The notes: generated by a model from the letters alone, not told the origin. Positions 9,332 to 18,545 are shown, counted from the first letter of the stretch. The stretch: DNA of 64,000 bases from Acetobacter estunensis (GCF_011516945.1 NZ_WOTH01000010.1:48109-112108); one strand, 5' to 3'. A program made the numbers and translations.

Positions 9332-10512
9332 CCGTCGATCTCCTCATCCGCATGCCCATAACCCTTCTCCGGCACGACCACCCGCACTTCCTGCCCTTCC
9401 AGAAGATCGGCTGGTGGATTGCGTATGATCCGATCCGAGGGCTGAAGCCCCGAGATCACATCGGTATGGGTGTCCGCCATGCGCCCCACCGTGATGGAGC
9501 GGAAATGCGCATGATTATCCGCCCCCACCACTGCCACCTGCATACCCTCTTCCTGAAACACCAGCGTCGCCGTGGGAATGCGCCACATATTCCCTTCTGC
9601 CGGAGCTTTCAGATACACGGACGCGAATGTTCCCGGCCAGAGCAGATGATCCGGATTTTCTATAGTAAATTCCGTCACGGCTGTGCGCGTGTTTGGATCG
9701 TATCCTTTCGCCACGGTCAGAAACTTGGCCTCGAACGTATGATCGGAAAACTGGGGCACGGACACCGTGGCGGTCAGTCCGGGCTTGAGCATATAAGAAA
9801 AAACCTCCGGCACAGAAACGAACAGACGCATTCTGTGCATGTCGGCCACAACGAACATCTGGCTCGCCTCGCCCCCTTCCTTGTGTTCTCCCCCGCCCAC
9901 ACTGACATAGTCACCCACATTGATATCGCGCGAGGTCACCGTTCCATCGAAAGGTGCCACAATCGTCTTGAATTTTTCCAATGCGGAAAAACGATCGAGA
10001 TTATGCTGGGAGGCTTCCATCTCCGCATAGCCCGATTTGCGGTTTGCGTCCGCAACCGAAACGGACTGTCCCGAAACCGCCTGCGATTTCGCCATAGCGT
10101 GCCAGCGCCCGGCACTCACGACAGCAAGGTTGTACTTCGCTGCCTGCGCATCGAGATCGGCACGAGCCTGCGCGTATTGCGCGTCAAGACCCGGTGCATT
10201 GATCTCAGCCAATGTGTCTCCAGCTTTCACATCGGCACCGAAGTCCTTATACCACATCTTCACATATCCGGAGGCCTGTGGGTAAATCGGGGCCTGATAC
10301 CAGGCATCAATGGTGCCCGGCAGCGTGATGGCAAGCGTTTTGGCGCCCGGTTCGGGTGTCACGACCTCAACATCTGGAACGGCGTTGTAAACCGTTGTTG
10401 TCCTGACTTCATGGGAAGCGTGCAGACGCTCCACCACGACATATCCGCACGCCACCACGAGAGCGAGACCACACGCGGACATTGCCGCATGCTGACGGAA
10501 CGAGCGGGCCAT
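9328..10512 (-). CDS. RND efflux periplasmic adaptor (HlyD/MFP family)
   Basis: A 394-residue membrane fusion protein. An N-terminal membrane anchor (about 10-28) is followed by a lipoyl half-motif (YPQASGYVKMWYKDFGADVKAG), an alpha-helical hairpin rich in Ala/Gln, the second lipoyl half (IVAPFDGTVTSRDINVGDYV), and a beta-barrel/membrane-proximal region. It links the inner-membrane pump with the outer-membrane duct. The chosen ATG at 10512 overlaps the pump gene stop by one base (TAATG). A longer open frame upstream lies inside the pump gene and was rejected. Confidence 0.94.
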   Translation of the reverse strand: MARSFRQHAAMSACGLALVVACGYVVVERLHASHEVRTTTVYNAVPDVEVVTPEPGAKTLAITLPGTIDAWYQAPIYPQASGYVKMWYKDFGADVKAGDTLAEINAPGLDAQYAQARADLDAQAAKYNLAVVSAGRWHAMAKSQAVSGQSVSVADANRKSGYAEMEASQHNLDRFSALEKFKTIVAPFDGTVTSRDINVGDYVSVGGGEHKEGGEASQMFVVADMHRMRLFVSVPEVFSYMLKPGLTATVSVPQFSDHTFEAKFLTVAKGYDPNTRTAVTEFTIENPDHLLWPGTFASVYLKAPAEGNMWRIPTATLVFQEEGMQVAVVGADNHAHFRSITVGRMADTHTDVISGLQPSDRIIRNPPADLLEGQEVRVVVPEKGYGHADEEIDG

Positions 10513-13500
10513 TACACGGTCTCCTTGCGAAGGGTCTTGCGTCCATAAAGAATGGCATAGACGCAGGGAACAAAAAGAAGAGTCGAGATCGTGGCGACAA
10601 TCAGTCCCCCGATTACGGCTTTGCCAAGCGGAGCATTCTGCGAATTGCTGATCGCCATCGGAACCATGCCGACAATCATTGCGCTGGCGGTCATGATCAC
10701 AGGACGGATGCGGCCATAACCAGCCTCCAGCGCAGCACGTAGCGGCTCTCCATGTTCCTCGAGCCGTTCTCGGGCATAAGACACCACGAGGATGGAATTG
10801 GCCGTGGCCGTTCCCATGCACATGATGGCTCCAGTCAATGCCGGAACGGAGAGGTGCGTGCGTGTAAGGAACAGGCTCCACGCAATCCCCGCCAGCGCCC
10901 CGGGAAGAGCCGAGATGATAATGAAAGGATCAAGCCATGATTGGAAATTTACAACGATCAGCAGATAGATCAGGACAATCGAGAACACGAGTCCGCCCAC
11001 GAGTTCGGCATACGCTGTGCTCATGGTTGCGGCCTGTCCTTCGATATCCACAGCCGCACCACGTGGCACACTTCCCCGCATGGAATCCACGGCTGCCTGA
11101 ACATCCTTGAACACACTGCCCAAGTCCCGTCCTTCGGCCGAAACATAGATGTCAAAGGCCGGCATGGAATTGTAGTGCGAGACTTCTCCGGGTGTACCGA
11201 TGGCGCGAATCCGGCTCATGGCGCCCAAAAGCTGCATGCCTTTGCCCGAAGGATCCCCATCTCCCTTGTCCACAGGAATGGTCAGGAGATCGTTGTAGTG
11301 TGTAAGTTGATCCTGCGAGACATACGTATTCAACGTGAACGTGACGCCCATCTTTGGATCGAACCAGTATTGCGGATCCACCTGAGAGCTGCCGGAAAGA
11401 GTCATCAACTCATTATCCGCCAGACTTCCTTCCTCAATGCCTGTGGCCTGCTCAAAGGTACGGTCTCCCTCCACGAAAAGAGTCGGTGTACGCATCGTCT
11501 GCTGGAGGGAAATATCAGCAGCCCCCGATATCTTTCGGAAACGACCGGCCAACTGCACAGCGTAGTCATATCCTGCCTGCAGGTCGGGACCGGTCACCTT
11601 TACATCCAGTGGGGAGGGTGAGCCGAAATTGAGGATCTTGGCCGTCAGATCCGCAGGCTGGAACGTGAACACCGTTCCGGGAAAACTGGCGGACAGGCCG
11701 CGACGAAGGACCGCGCGATAATCCCATACCGGTGACGCCTCGTCCGTGAGCGAAATTGTCAGGTCGCAATCCTGAGCGCCGAGCGTGGGCGTGGGAATGA
11801 ACGCCTGATTATGAGGCCCTTCGGGAAGTCCGCAGTTGCTGACGACATCTCTTATCTTTCCCGGCAGGAGCTGCCCGATCCGGTCACTCACAAGAGTGGC
11901 GATACGTCCGGCCACTTCAATGCGGCTGCCCAAAGGCGCGCGCATGTGCATCTGCAACTGATCGGATTTGATCTCGGGAAAAAAGTCACGTCCCACCACC
12001 CCATACAGGCCACATGAGAGGATCGACACACCGAGAAACAGGCCCACGAACCGGCTCCGTCTTTCGATCAAACGCAAGAGAAGTATTCTGTAATTTTCAC
12101 GAAATGTCGTGAACTTGCGTTCGAATCCCTTCTGGAATCGTGTGAAGGCATTATATCCGTGAGGGAGTGCCTCATGCTCCTGTCCGTGCGCCCCAACCTG
12201 CACATGACCAGCGAAAAGGAACTTCGCCATGGTCGGCACGAGTGTGCGGGAGAGAATAAACGACGCCACCATCGCAAAGATGATGGCCTCGGCCATAGGC
12301 ATGAACAGCCATCCGGCCACACCATCAAGGGCGAAGAGAGGCAGCCAGACGATGCATATGCAGGTCGTGGACACGAAAGTCGGGATGACGATCTGGTTGG
12401 CAGCATCGATGATGGCCTCCTCCAGTTCCTTTCCCATCTCCAGATGTGTGTCGATGTTTTCGATCATCACCGTGGCGTCATCGACAAGAATACCGACGGC
12501 CAGAGCCAGACCGCCCAGTGTCATCACGTTGATGGTCTGACCGGCCCAACCAAGCCCCACGATGGAACACAGGATGGCGAGAGGAATGGACGTCGCGATG
12601 ATGACAGTAGAGCGCCACGACCCGAGAAAAAGCAGAACGACGAGCCCGGTGAGGATGGCCGCCGTCACCATCTCACGCAGAACATCTTCGATAGAATCGA
12701 CAACAAACCCGGATGCATCGCTGAGCACGCTCAATTTCGCGCTTGTCGGCAACACGGCCTGAAGACGCGGCATCAGGTTCTTCACGCCATTCACCACATC
12801 GAGCGTAGACGCTTCACCGCTTTTCATGACCACCATGATGACGGACTGACGTCCCTTCACCAGTACGCTGTTCGTCTGGGGATGACCGCCGCGATACACA
12901 TTGGCGACATCACGAATATAGACGACCGCATTGCCCGACCGCGTGATGGGAATGGCCGCAATGTCTTCGAGTGTGCGGGGAGCGGCATTGGTCTGCACCA
13001 TCCAGTCGGTGGGGCCGATCTTCTGGTCACCTGCCGGTCGAACCACGTTCTGGCGGTCCAACGCGTTCTGCACATCCATGGCCGAGAGGTGATGTGCCTG
13101 AAGCTGCATCTGGTTCAGGGCGATCATCACGAAATTGTCCATGCCACCGTAGGGTTGCGGCACGACGGCACCGGGCACTGTCACGAGAAGGGAACGCAAC
13201 CGGATAAACGCCAGCTTGAACAGATCGGACGGCGTCATGGTGTCGGATGTGAGTTTGAGCGTGATGACGGGAACCGACGACGCTTCGAGCCGCATGATCA
13301 TCGGCGCGGCGATATGTTCGGGAAGCTGCTGGATGACCGTCTGCGAGATAGCGGTCACGTCCGCTTCCGCCGCACCGATGTCGGTGCCGGGCTGGAAATA
13401 TATTTTTACAATTCCACGCCCGTAATAGGAGTCTGCCTCCATGTGTTCGATGCCTTCGACGGTGGAGGTCACCCCCTGCTCGAAGTTGTACATGATGCGT

Positions 13501-13688
13501 CCGGCAAACTCCTCGGGCAGCATGCCCGAATAGCTCCACACGACTGCAATGGCCGGTATCCGGATATTTGGAAACACGTCAGTCGGTGTTTTTCGTACCG
13601 AAAGAATGCCGAGGATCACGATAAGAATTGAAAGGACGATAAAGGTGTACGGCCGCTTCAGAGCGGTGACGACAATCGCGTTCATCAA
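10512..13688 (-). CDS. RND multidrug efflux pump permease (AcrB family)
   Basis: A 1058-residue resistance-nodulation-division transporter, first gene of the operon. It starts with the classic KRPYTFIVLSILIVILG helix, followed by porter domains and twelve membrane helices. The TM4 proton-relay pair is intact (GILVDDATVMIEN). In TM10, where AcrB has its relay lysine (SAKNAIL), the sequence reads TATANSIL, so Ala stands at the Lys position. This variant occurs in a subgroup of pumps. Drug specificity is not readable. No regulator gene is adjacent; 344 bases separate it from the divergent bfd gene. Confidence 0.95.
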   Translation of the reverse strand: MMNAIVVTALKRPYTFIVLSILIVILGILSVRKTPTDVFPNIRIPAIAVVWSYSGMLPEEFAGRIMYNFEQGVTSTVEGIEHMEADSYYGRGIVKIYFQPGTDIGAAEADVTAISQTVIQQLPEHIAAPMIMRLEASSVPVITLKLTSDTMTPSDLFKLAFIRLRSLLVTVPGAVVPQPYGGMDNFVMIALNQMQLQAHHLSAMDVQNALDRQNVVRPAGDQKIGPTDWMVQTNAAPRTLEDIAAIPITRSGNAVVYIRDVANVYRGGHPQTNSVLVKGRQSVIMVVMKSGEASTLDVVNGVKNLMPRLQAVLPTSAKLSVLSDASGFVVDSIEDVLREMVTAAILTGLVVLLFLGSWRSTVIIATSIPLAILCSIVGLGWAGQTINVMTLGGLALAVGILVDDATVMIENIDTHLEMGKELEEAIIDAANQIVIPTFVSTTCICIVWLPLFALDGVAGWLFMPMAEAIIFAMVASFILSRTLVPTMAKFLFAGHVQVGAHGQEHEALPHGYNAFTRFQKGFERKFTTFRENYRILLLRLIERRSRFVGLFLGVSILSCGLYGVVGRDFFPEIKSDQLQMHMRAPLGSRIEVAGRIATLVSDRIGQLLPGKIRDVVSNCGLPEGPHNQAFIPTPTLGAQDCDLTISLTDEASPVWDYRAVLRRGLSASFPGTVFTFQPADLTAKILNFGSPSPLDVKVTGPDLQAGYDYAVQLAGRFRKISGAADISLQQTMRTPTLFVEGDRTFEQATGIEEGSLADNELMTLSGSSQVDPQYWFDPKMGVTFTLNTYVSQDQLTHYNDLLTIPVDKGDGDPSGKGMQLLGAMSRIRAIGTPGEVSHYNSMPAFDIYVSAEGRDLGSVFKDVQAAVDSMRGSVPRGAAVDIEGQAATMSTAYAELVGGLVFSIVLIYLLIVVNFQSWLDPFIIISALPGALAGIAWSLFLTRTHLSVPALTGAIMCMGTATANSILVVSYARERLEEHGEPLRAALEAGYGRIRPVIMTASAMIVGMVPMAISNSQNAPLGKAVIGGLIVATISTLLFVPCVYAILYGRKTLRKETV

Positions 13689-14032
13689 GCTTCCTTGCCC
13701 TGAAAGAACGTGGACGTCTCACCCCGCCACATGCGGGAAGACTTTTCCTCCCGAAGCAGCGCCCTGCGTGTCGGCCCTGCGCGCTCCAGACATATTATGA
13801 CATACAATCATTTATGGAATACCTGCCATGCGTTGAACGCTTAAATTATTGTCACGTCTGCGTAATCAAGAGCACTGCTTTGCGCGTCAATTAGAGTGTC
13901 GCGGCCTTGCTAGCCATCAGGATGCGCCAGAAATGCCGCTCGACTGAGATCAAGCCCGGCACAGGAAACGCTATTGCGAAGCGTTATCAATATCCCTATG
14001 TAGGTCTGACCACATAGTCATGAGGCGTGGGA
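13689..14032. other. Divergent intergenic region between RND operon and bfd
   Basis: This 344-base gap should hold the promoters of the leftward efflux operon and rightward bfd. It is AT-rich around 13790-13860, consistent with promoter DNA. The only structured element seen is the inverted repeat at 13996-14017. No gene or RNA is recognised. I did not find a clean Fur or Irr consensus by eye. Confidence 0.4.
13996..14017. repeat. Inverted repeat just upstream of bfd
   Basis: Arms CTATGT-A-GGTC and GACC-ACATAG surround a single T, giving ten pairs with one unpaired base. It lies 16-37 bases upstream of the bfd ATG, a position suited to an operator or to a 5' leader hairpin near the ribosome binding site. 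Confidence 0.4.
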
Positions 14033-14272
14033 ATGTATGTCTGTGCCTGCAACGGTCTGACCGACAAGGATGTCCACGACGCCGTGGACGCCGGAGCGCG
14101 CAAACCGGGTGAAGTCTATGCCGCTCGCAAATGCCGCGCCCAATGCGGCAACTGCGTCAAGGGAGTTGTCTGCCTGCTACGCGAAGCCATGCGGAACCGG
14201 GAAACCATGCATCCCTTCACGGAAAAAATGCCCCCATCAGCCCCTCCGCCCGAAGGCCATGCGGTCGCCTAA
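14033..14272 (+). CDS. bfd: Bacterioferritin-associated ferredoxin
   Basis: A 79-residue 2Fe-2S protein that delivers electrons to bacterioferritin so stored iron can be released. The four cluster cysteines are Cys4, Cys6, Cys38 and Cys41, the same positions as in E. coli Bfd. A proline-rich tail of about 20 residues follows the fold. A GTG six bases earlier is in frame, but the ATG at 14033 has GAGG eight bases upstream. No bacterioferritin gene is adjacent. Expression is probably iron-controlled, as is usual for bfd; the inverted repeat upstream is a candidate site. Confidence 0.92.
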   Translation: MYVCACNGLTDKDVHDAVDAGARKPGEVYAARKCRAQCGNCVKGVVCLLREAMRNRETMHPFTEKMPPSAPPPEGHAVA

Positions 14273-14443
14273 CGCCACGGGACATTCCCTTCCTATGAAG
14301 AAAACGGTGCAAGAACACTGTCTTAAACTCTTGCTTTCAGGATGGTCGCCAACGTTTCTGCTTTAGGGCACGGTCACGCTAGAATTGTCGTGATGGGGTC
14401 TCAGCCAGAGACCGCTACACGCATTGCATGGTGACATCCGAAC

Positions 14444-15484
14444 TTGGCCTCTGACCGTCTTTCCCTCATCACCCCTTTCCATAATGAAGCGGAAGTTGTC
14501 GGGCATTTTGCACGAACCCTGCGCCCGATTCTGGATGCCATTGCCGATACGGAGTGGGAAATTCTCTGTATTGATGATGGAAGCACCGACAACACCCTTT
14601 CCCTCCTTCTGGAGGAAGAAGCGAGGGATCCCCGCTTCCGGATCATCGAATTCTCCCGCAATTTCGGTAAGGAAGCCGCGCTGACCGCCGGCCTTGATCT
14701 GGCGACTGGACAGGCTGTGGTGGTCATGGACGCCGATCTCCAGGACCCACCCGAGCTGATTGGCCAGATGGTGGAAAAATGGCGGGCCGGTGCGGACGTC
14801 GTACAGGCCCGCAGAGTGGATCGCTCATCCGATTCCGTAACCAAGCGTGTGACTGCGTCGTGGTTCTATGCGCTCCACAACCGACTTGCCACAATCCGCA
14901 TTCCGGAAAATGTCGGTGATTTCCGGCTCATGGATCGCTGTGTGGTCTCTGCGTTGAAACAACTTCCCGAGCGCCAGAGGTTCATGAAAGGTCTTTTTGC
15001 ATGGGTAGGTTTTCACACGGAGACACTCGATTACGTCCGCCCCACACGCTCTGCGGGCAGCACCAAGTTTTCAGGCGTGCGTCTGTGGAATTTCGCTATT
15101 GAGGGACTGACAAGCTTTTCCACCCTGCCGCTGCGTGTGTGGAGCTATATCGGGATGATCGGCGCATTCCTGACGTTGCTCTACGGATTTTTCATTGTCA
15201 TCCGGACCATGGTCTTCGGAAATCCGGTGCCGGGCTATGCGTCCCTGTTCTTTGCCGTGACGTTTCTGGGCAGTCTCCAGATCATGAGTGTCGGCATACT
15301 TGGCGAATATATCGGTCGAATCTACATGGAGACCAAAGGACGCCCGATTTACGTGATCCGCCGCCTGCACGCATGCAAAAACGATACATCTCAAGGTTCA
15401 GGGCCGACCTTCACACTCAGCGATGATTTACCAAATCGCGCCATGATACCCGACGCAAACCACGGCACATCATCTTTCTCCTGA
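14444..15484 (+). CDS. Polyprenyl-phosphate glycosyltransferase (GT2, GtrB/ArnC/DPM1-like)
   Basis: A 346-residue family 2 glycosyltransferase. Its GT-A domain has LSLITPFHNE, CIDDGSTDN and the DADLQDPPEL metal/nucleotide motif. Two membrane helices follow (about residues 229-255 and 263-288), then a short cytoplasmic tail. Enzymes of this shape move a sugar from a nucleotide to undecaprenyl phosphate on the cytoplasmic face. The start must be the TTG at 14444: an in-frame TGA lies ten bases upstream and no ATG or GTG fits. The last 94 bases overlap the 3' end of the convergent membrane-protein gene, and the tail after residue 315 is probably non-conserved. Confidence 0.9.
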   Translation: MASDRLSLITPFHNEAEVVGHFARTLRPILDAIADTEWEILCIDDGSTDNTLSLLLEEEARDPRFRIIEFSRNFGKEAALTAGLDLATGQAVVVMDADLQDPPELIGQMVEKWRAGADVVQARRVDRSSDSVTKRVTASWFYALHNRLATIRIPENVGDFRLMDRCVVSALKQLPERQRFMKGLFAWVGFHTETLDYVRPTRSAGSTKFSGVRLWNFAIEGLTSFSTLPLRVWSYIGMIGAFLTLLYGFFIVIRTMVFGNPVPGYASLFFAVTFLGSLQIMSVGILGEYIGRIYMETKGRPIYVIRRLHACKNDTSQGSGPTFTLSDDLPNRAMIPDANHGTSSFS

Positions 15485-16779
15485 AGGCTCCAATATCCTC
15501 TCGGAATCGTATTGGCTGCCAGAAGTTGTCCGTCCGGACCAACCTCAAGTGTCATACCACTGTTTTGCGCATAACCAGAACGCCAGCTTGCCTGACGCGC
15601 GGCGATAACCTCCCGGCTGACATGCCAGTCCGAGAGAAAAGGTACGGCACGAAAAGCCACAAGCAAAAGAAGAACAATCAGAAGTCCGGCCTGTCGAGCA
15701 AACCTGAAGGCACATCCTGTCAAACCGCCCAGAGTCAGAATGGCCAGCAGGAACATGCCACTGCGCATAGTGTGATGGCGTTCGCAGCATAGTATGCCGA
15801 ACTGATGATAGGCCGAGACGACCGACATGGCGGCCCCACACATCAAGGCGACGAACCAACAGAGCAGAAGTCCTCTCCCCCGAAAGGCAGGTCTGTCAGA
15901 AGAAGCATCGTTCAAGACCAGCCACGGTAGAGTCAGTTTTATCAGCACAGCCAGAATGAGTGGCACGCCGGTTATCCCAAGCACCTCGTGCCCCAGAGTG
16001 GGCACCGAAGCCAGCAGGCTTCGTCCCCACGATCCGGCCAGACCGGTCCCGGCTTCCATGATTTCGTGGTGACTAACCCCTCGGTGACTCAACAGAATCC
16101 CTATGACGGCTGCACTGCCCAAAACCGGCGCAAGAAGCGTCATTGACCATGCATGCCCACGCTTCCCACTACCCGGCATCATGGCCACCAACAGAGCAAA
16201 GCTCCCTACTGTTACGGCTCCGACCTCCGAAGAAAATGCCGCCACAAGCAGAGCACCGGACAGCACCCAAGCCGTTCGCCCAGTCCATGCGCGTCCGTCC
16301 AGCAGCAGCATCGTCACGACCGCCAGCCCTCCCCAAAGAGGAAGATAGGCCACTGCCGCCATCGGCCAGAAAAAGACTTCGCCCGGCCTATCCAGCAACA
16401 GGAACAGCGCAAACCAGATCATTGCCCGGCCAACTGGTTGCCTTGCACGCGCGATCCATCCCGCTCCACTTACCCCCAGAAGGGTGAAGAGCCAGACGCA
16501 ACCGAGAAAGCTCCCGATCAGCGGTCGATCAAACGCATTGGATACACAAAAATAAAGATAAGATAGGGACTCCGCGACTGGACGGGGGCTCCAGCCGGTA
16601 ATGCGTTCCCACACACCCGACAGGCCCGTATTCCGCGCGTACAGACTCAGAGTGTATTCATCACCCTGCCAACGCCCGGCACTCAGCAGCCCCGCATGAG
16701 CAAGAATGACAGAAAACGCCAGTCCGATCAGAAAGAAACACAGGAATGTGCCGATGACCTCTTTTTTTCTATCGGACAT
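15391..16779 (-). CDS. Multi-spanning membrane protein, GT-C/DUF6056-like
   Basis: A 462-residue integral membrane protein with about ten to twelve predicted helices. After the first helix comes a periplasmic loop carrying RWQGDEYTLSLYARNTG, an acidic motif like those in lipid-linked-sugar-dependent (GT-C) transferases, then RPVAESLSYLYF as in DUF6056 proteins. It is convergent with, and overlaps by 94 bases, the polyprenyl-phosphate glycosyltransferase gene. That makes it the natural candidate to use the lipid-linked sugar in the periplasm. This role is inference; no acceptor can be named. Confidence 0.6.
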   Translation of the reverse strand: MSDRKKEVIGTFLCFFLIGLAFSVILAHAGLLSAGRWQGDEYTLSLYARNTGLSGVWERITGWSPRPVAESLSYLYFCVSNAFDRPLIGSFLGCVWLFTLLGVSGAGWIARARQPVGRAMIWFALFLLLDRPGEVFFWPMAAVAYLPLWGGLAVVTMLLLDGRAWTGRTAWVLSGALLVAAFSSEVGAVTVGSFALLVAMMPGSGKRGHAWSMTLLAPVLGSAAVIGILLSHRGVSHHEIMEAGTGLAGSWGRSLLASVPTLGHEVLGITGVPLILAVLIKLTLPWLVLNDASSDRPAFRGRGLLLCWFVALMCGAAMSVVSAYHQFGILCCERHHTMRSGMFLLAILTLGGLTGCAFRFARQAGLLIVLLLLVAFRAVPFLSDWHVSREVIAARQASWRSGYAQNSGMTLEVGPDGQLLAANTIPRGYWSLQEKDDVPWFASGIMARFGKSSLSVKVGPEP

Positions 16780-16854
16780 CGTAATCTCTTATCCCTGCAA
16801 ACCAGTTCGGACTTATTCAAGACAAGACTATCTATATTTTATTACTTTTCACGC

Positions 16855-16889
16855 AAAAGGCCCGGCTGACAACACAGCAGCCGGGCCTT
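16855..16889 (-). terminator. Rho-independent terminator after DUF2076 gene
   Basis: A perfect 12-bp stem (16857-16868 with 16878-16889) with a nine-base loop, followed on the minus strand by a run of T. It lies 27 bases past the DUF2076 stop and would insulate the membrane-protein gene at 16779. Confidence 0.85.
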
Positions 16890-16916
16890 CCTGTAATACT
16901 GTAAAATAGAAACCGA

Positions 16917-17708
16917 TCAGAACGACTGATCGTCCCCACCGCCCCAGTCATCACCGCCGCCACCGAAATCAGCACCGCCACCATCGCCCCAGCCGGCGTC
17001 ATTGCCACCGGCATCGAAGTTCGGATCGGCGGTTGTACCTGCTCCCGCGAACGGATCGGCTCCCCCGGCAGCGGCATCGCCATAATTGTTGTTGATGATG
17101 GTCTCGTTCGGTGCGCCCCAGCCGCCAGCCGCATCACCGGCTCCAGCGTCATGATGCCCGCTGAACAGACCTTCAAGCGCGTTGGCCGCCATCATGCCGC
17201 CCGCAACACCTGCCGCCGTGGTCAATGCGGAGCCAAGGAAGCCTGAGCCACCCTGACGGAACATGCCCGGCTGAAATCCCGGAGGCAGAGGCTGCATCTG
17301 GGGTGCCTGTGGCCGGGCATAACCCTGTTGAGCACCACCCCAGCCCGGGGCTGCCTGCGGGCGCTGCTGACCACCACCGAACAGGCCACCAAGGAAACCA
17401 CCCGAGCCGCCCTTTGGCTGCTGCTGGGCCTGCTGGAGCGCCTGTTGCGCCTGCTGAAGCTGGAACTGAAGCTCGCGGATACGATTCTGCGCTTCCACCA
17501 AAGCAGCTTCCTGCACCACGGCCATCTGCGTGATGCGATAGCGGGCTTCGGGATATTTCTGGAAGTTCTGGGCAATCCACTGATCGGCCTGCGGGTCGAT
17601 CGGCGGAAGCGCCTGCTGGGTGGACGGCACGCTGCCGAACCCGGCCTGCGGTGCACCACCCACACGGGCGATAAACTTGGCGATCAGATCGCGTTCCTGG
17701 TCATTCAT
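16917..17708 (-). CDS. DUF2076 family protein
   Basis: A 263-residue protein. The N-terminal helical region (MNDQERDLIAKFIARVGG through WIAQNFQKYPEARYRITQMAVVQEAALVEAQNRI) is the DUF2076 signature. A Gln/Ala coiled coil (about 80-105), a Gly/Pro-rich central part with a possible hydrophobic hairpin (ALTTAAGVAGGMMAANALEG), and an Asp/Gly/Trp-rich C-terminus ending DDQSF follow. It is last in a same-strand group with the PEBP and small-protein genes. Function is unknown; a periplasmic or membrane-associated role has been proposed for the family only from composition. Confidence 0.85.
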   Translation of the reverse strand: MNDQERDLIAKFIARVGGAPQAGFGSVPSTQQALPPIDPQADQWIAQNFQKYPEARYRITQMAVVQEAALVEAQNRIRELQFQLQQAQQALQQAQQQPKGGSGGFLGGLFGGGQQRPQAAPGWGGAQQGYARPQAPQMQPLPPGFQPGMFRQGGSGFLGSALTTAAGVAGGMMAANALEGLFSGHHDAGAGDAAGGWGAPNETIINNNYGDAAAGGADPFAGAGTTADPNFDAGGNDAGWGDGGGADFGGGGDDWGGGDDQSF

Positions 17709-17797
17709 CCTGCTTCACTCCACGCCGGCCCCTCTATGGGCCCTCGTCCTTATCCGCTCTGGGTATCGGATCGGTTTATCTTCACCATGCCAACCGA

Positions 17798-18298
17798 TCA
17801 GGGCGATTTCGTGCCCGATCCATAGAGCACCGTAATCTGCGCCGAAGCCAGTCTGTGGTGATTGACCATGAACCCCACAAGCGCAGGGCTTGAGTCCACT
17901 GACACTTCCAGCTTGGGCACGTCCAGCGCAGTGATCGTGAACACATAGCGATGCACCCGTCCCGGCGGTGGTGCGGCCCCGCCATAACCCGGCGTGCCAA
18001 AATCGGTGCGAACCTCCAGCGCGCCCGCTGGCAGACCGCCCCGGCCCGAACCAGCCCCCTCCGGCAGCGATGTCGTGCTGGCCGGAAGATTCACCACGAC
18101 CCAGTGCCACCAGCCAGAGCCGGTAGGAGCATCGGGATCATAGAGCGTAAGAACGAAACTTTTCGTCCCCTCTGGCGCGCCCTCCCACTTCAGGGGTGGG
18201 GAGAGGTTGCCTCCCTGCTGACCCATGCCGGAATAGACCTGCGCCTGAGGCATGACATCGCCATTGGAAAACACGGGACTGGTCAGGGTGAACGCCAT
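17798..18298 (-). CDS. YbhB/YbcL family phosphatidylethanolamine-binding-like protein
   Basis: A 166-residue PEBP-fold protein. The ligand-pocket motifs are FVLTLYDPDAPTGSGWWHWVVVNLP (about residues 60-85) and GRVHRYVFT (about 125-133). Bacterial YbhB-like proteins are cytoplasmic and of uncertain role, with weak phospholipid or kinase links only by homology to eukaryotic Raf kinase inhibitor proteins. No signal peptide. It follows the small protein gene with a 28-base gap on the minus strand. Confidence 0.92.
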   Translation of the reverse strand: MAFTLTSPVFSNGDVMPQAQVYSGMGQQGGNLSPPLKWEGAPEGTKSFVLTLYDPDAPTGSGWWHWVVVNLPASTTSLPEGAGSGRGGLPAGALEVRTDFGTPGYGGAAPPPGRVHRYVFTITALDVPKLEVSVDSSPALVGFMVNHHRLASAQITVLYGSGTKSP

Positions 18299-18326
18299 GG
18301 GAGGCTCCTTCTTCTGGACGGTCCGC

Positions 18327-18545
18327 TTACCAGTTCAGGCTGATGAGCCAGAACTCCTCGGAGGTCAGCGTCACGCCGTCATTCTTGGGCGACTCGGACG
18401 CCGCCTGTGCGAGAGCCGCGATCCGCTCGACCATGATGGTCTTGCGCTGATGCGCCTCCGACGTCTCATTGGCCGCCTTGAGAACATCCAGTGAGGTCTT
18501 GGCGGCCTTGGCCACGCGGGCAGCGTCAAGAAGAGCGTAGGACAT
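18327..18545 (-). CDS. Small conserved-looking helical protein of unknown function
   Basis: A 72-residue protein, Ala-rich and mostly helical, beginning MSYALLDAARVAKAAKTS. GGGAG lies eight bases before the ATG at 18545, which decides the start over an in-frame ATG further upstream. I do not recognise the family. It is the first gene of a leftward group (this gene, PEBP, DUF2076) and is divergent from queA with a gap of 127 bases. Confidence 0.65.
   Translation of the reverse strand: MSYALLDAARVAKAAKTSLDVLKAANETSEAHQRKTIMVERIAALAQAASESPKNDGVTLTSEEFWLISLNW

Noticed and set aside
9055..10548. A 497-codon frame antisense to the efflux adaptor
   Set aside because: The opposite strand encodes a clear HlyD-family protein with motifs and coupled neighbours; the antisense product is rich in Arg/His and unrecognised.
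12159..13631. A 490-codon frame antisense to the RND pump
   Set aside because: Same reason: the pump frame has conserved motifs, the antisense product is His/Asp/Arg-rich noise.
14007..14020. A RirA-type iron-responsive operator before bfd
   Set aside because: The arms TGA and TCA are present but spaced by eight, not nine, bases; mentioned only as context for the inverted repeat.
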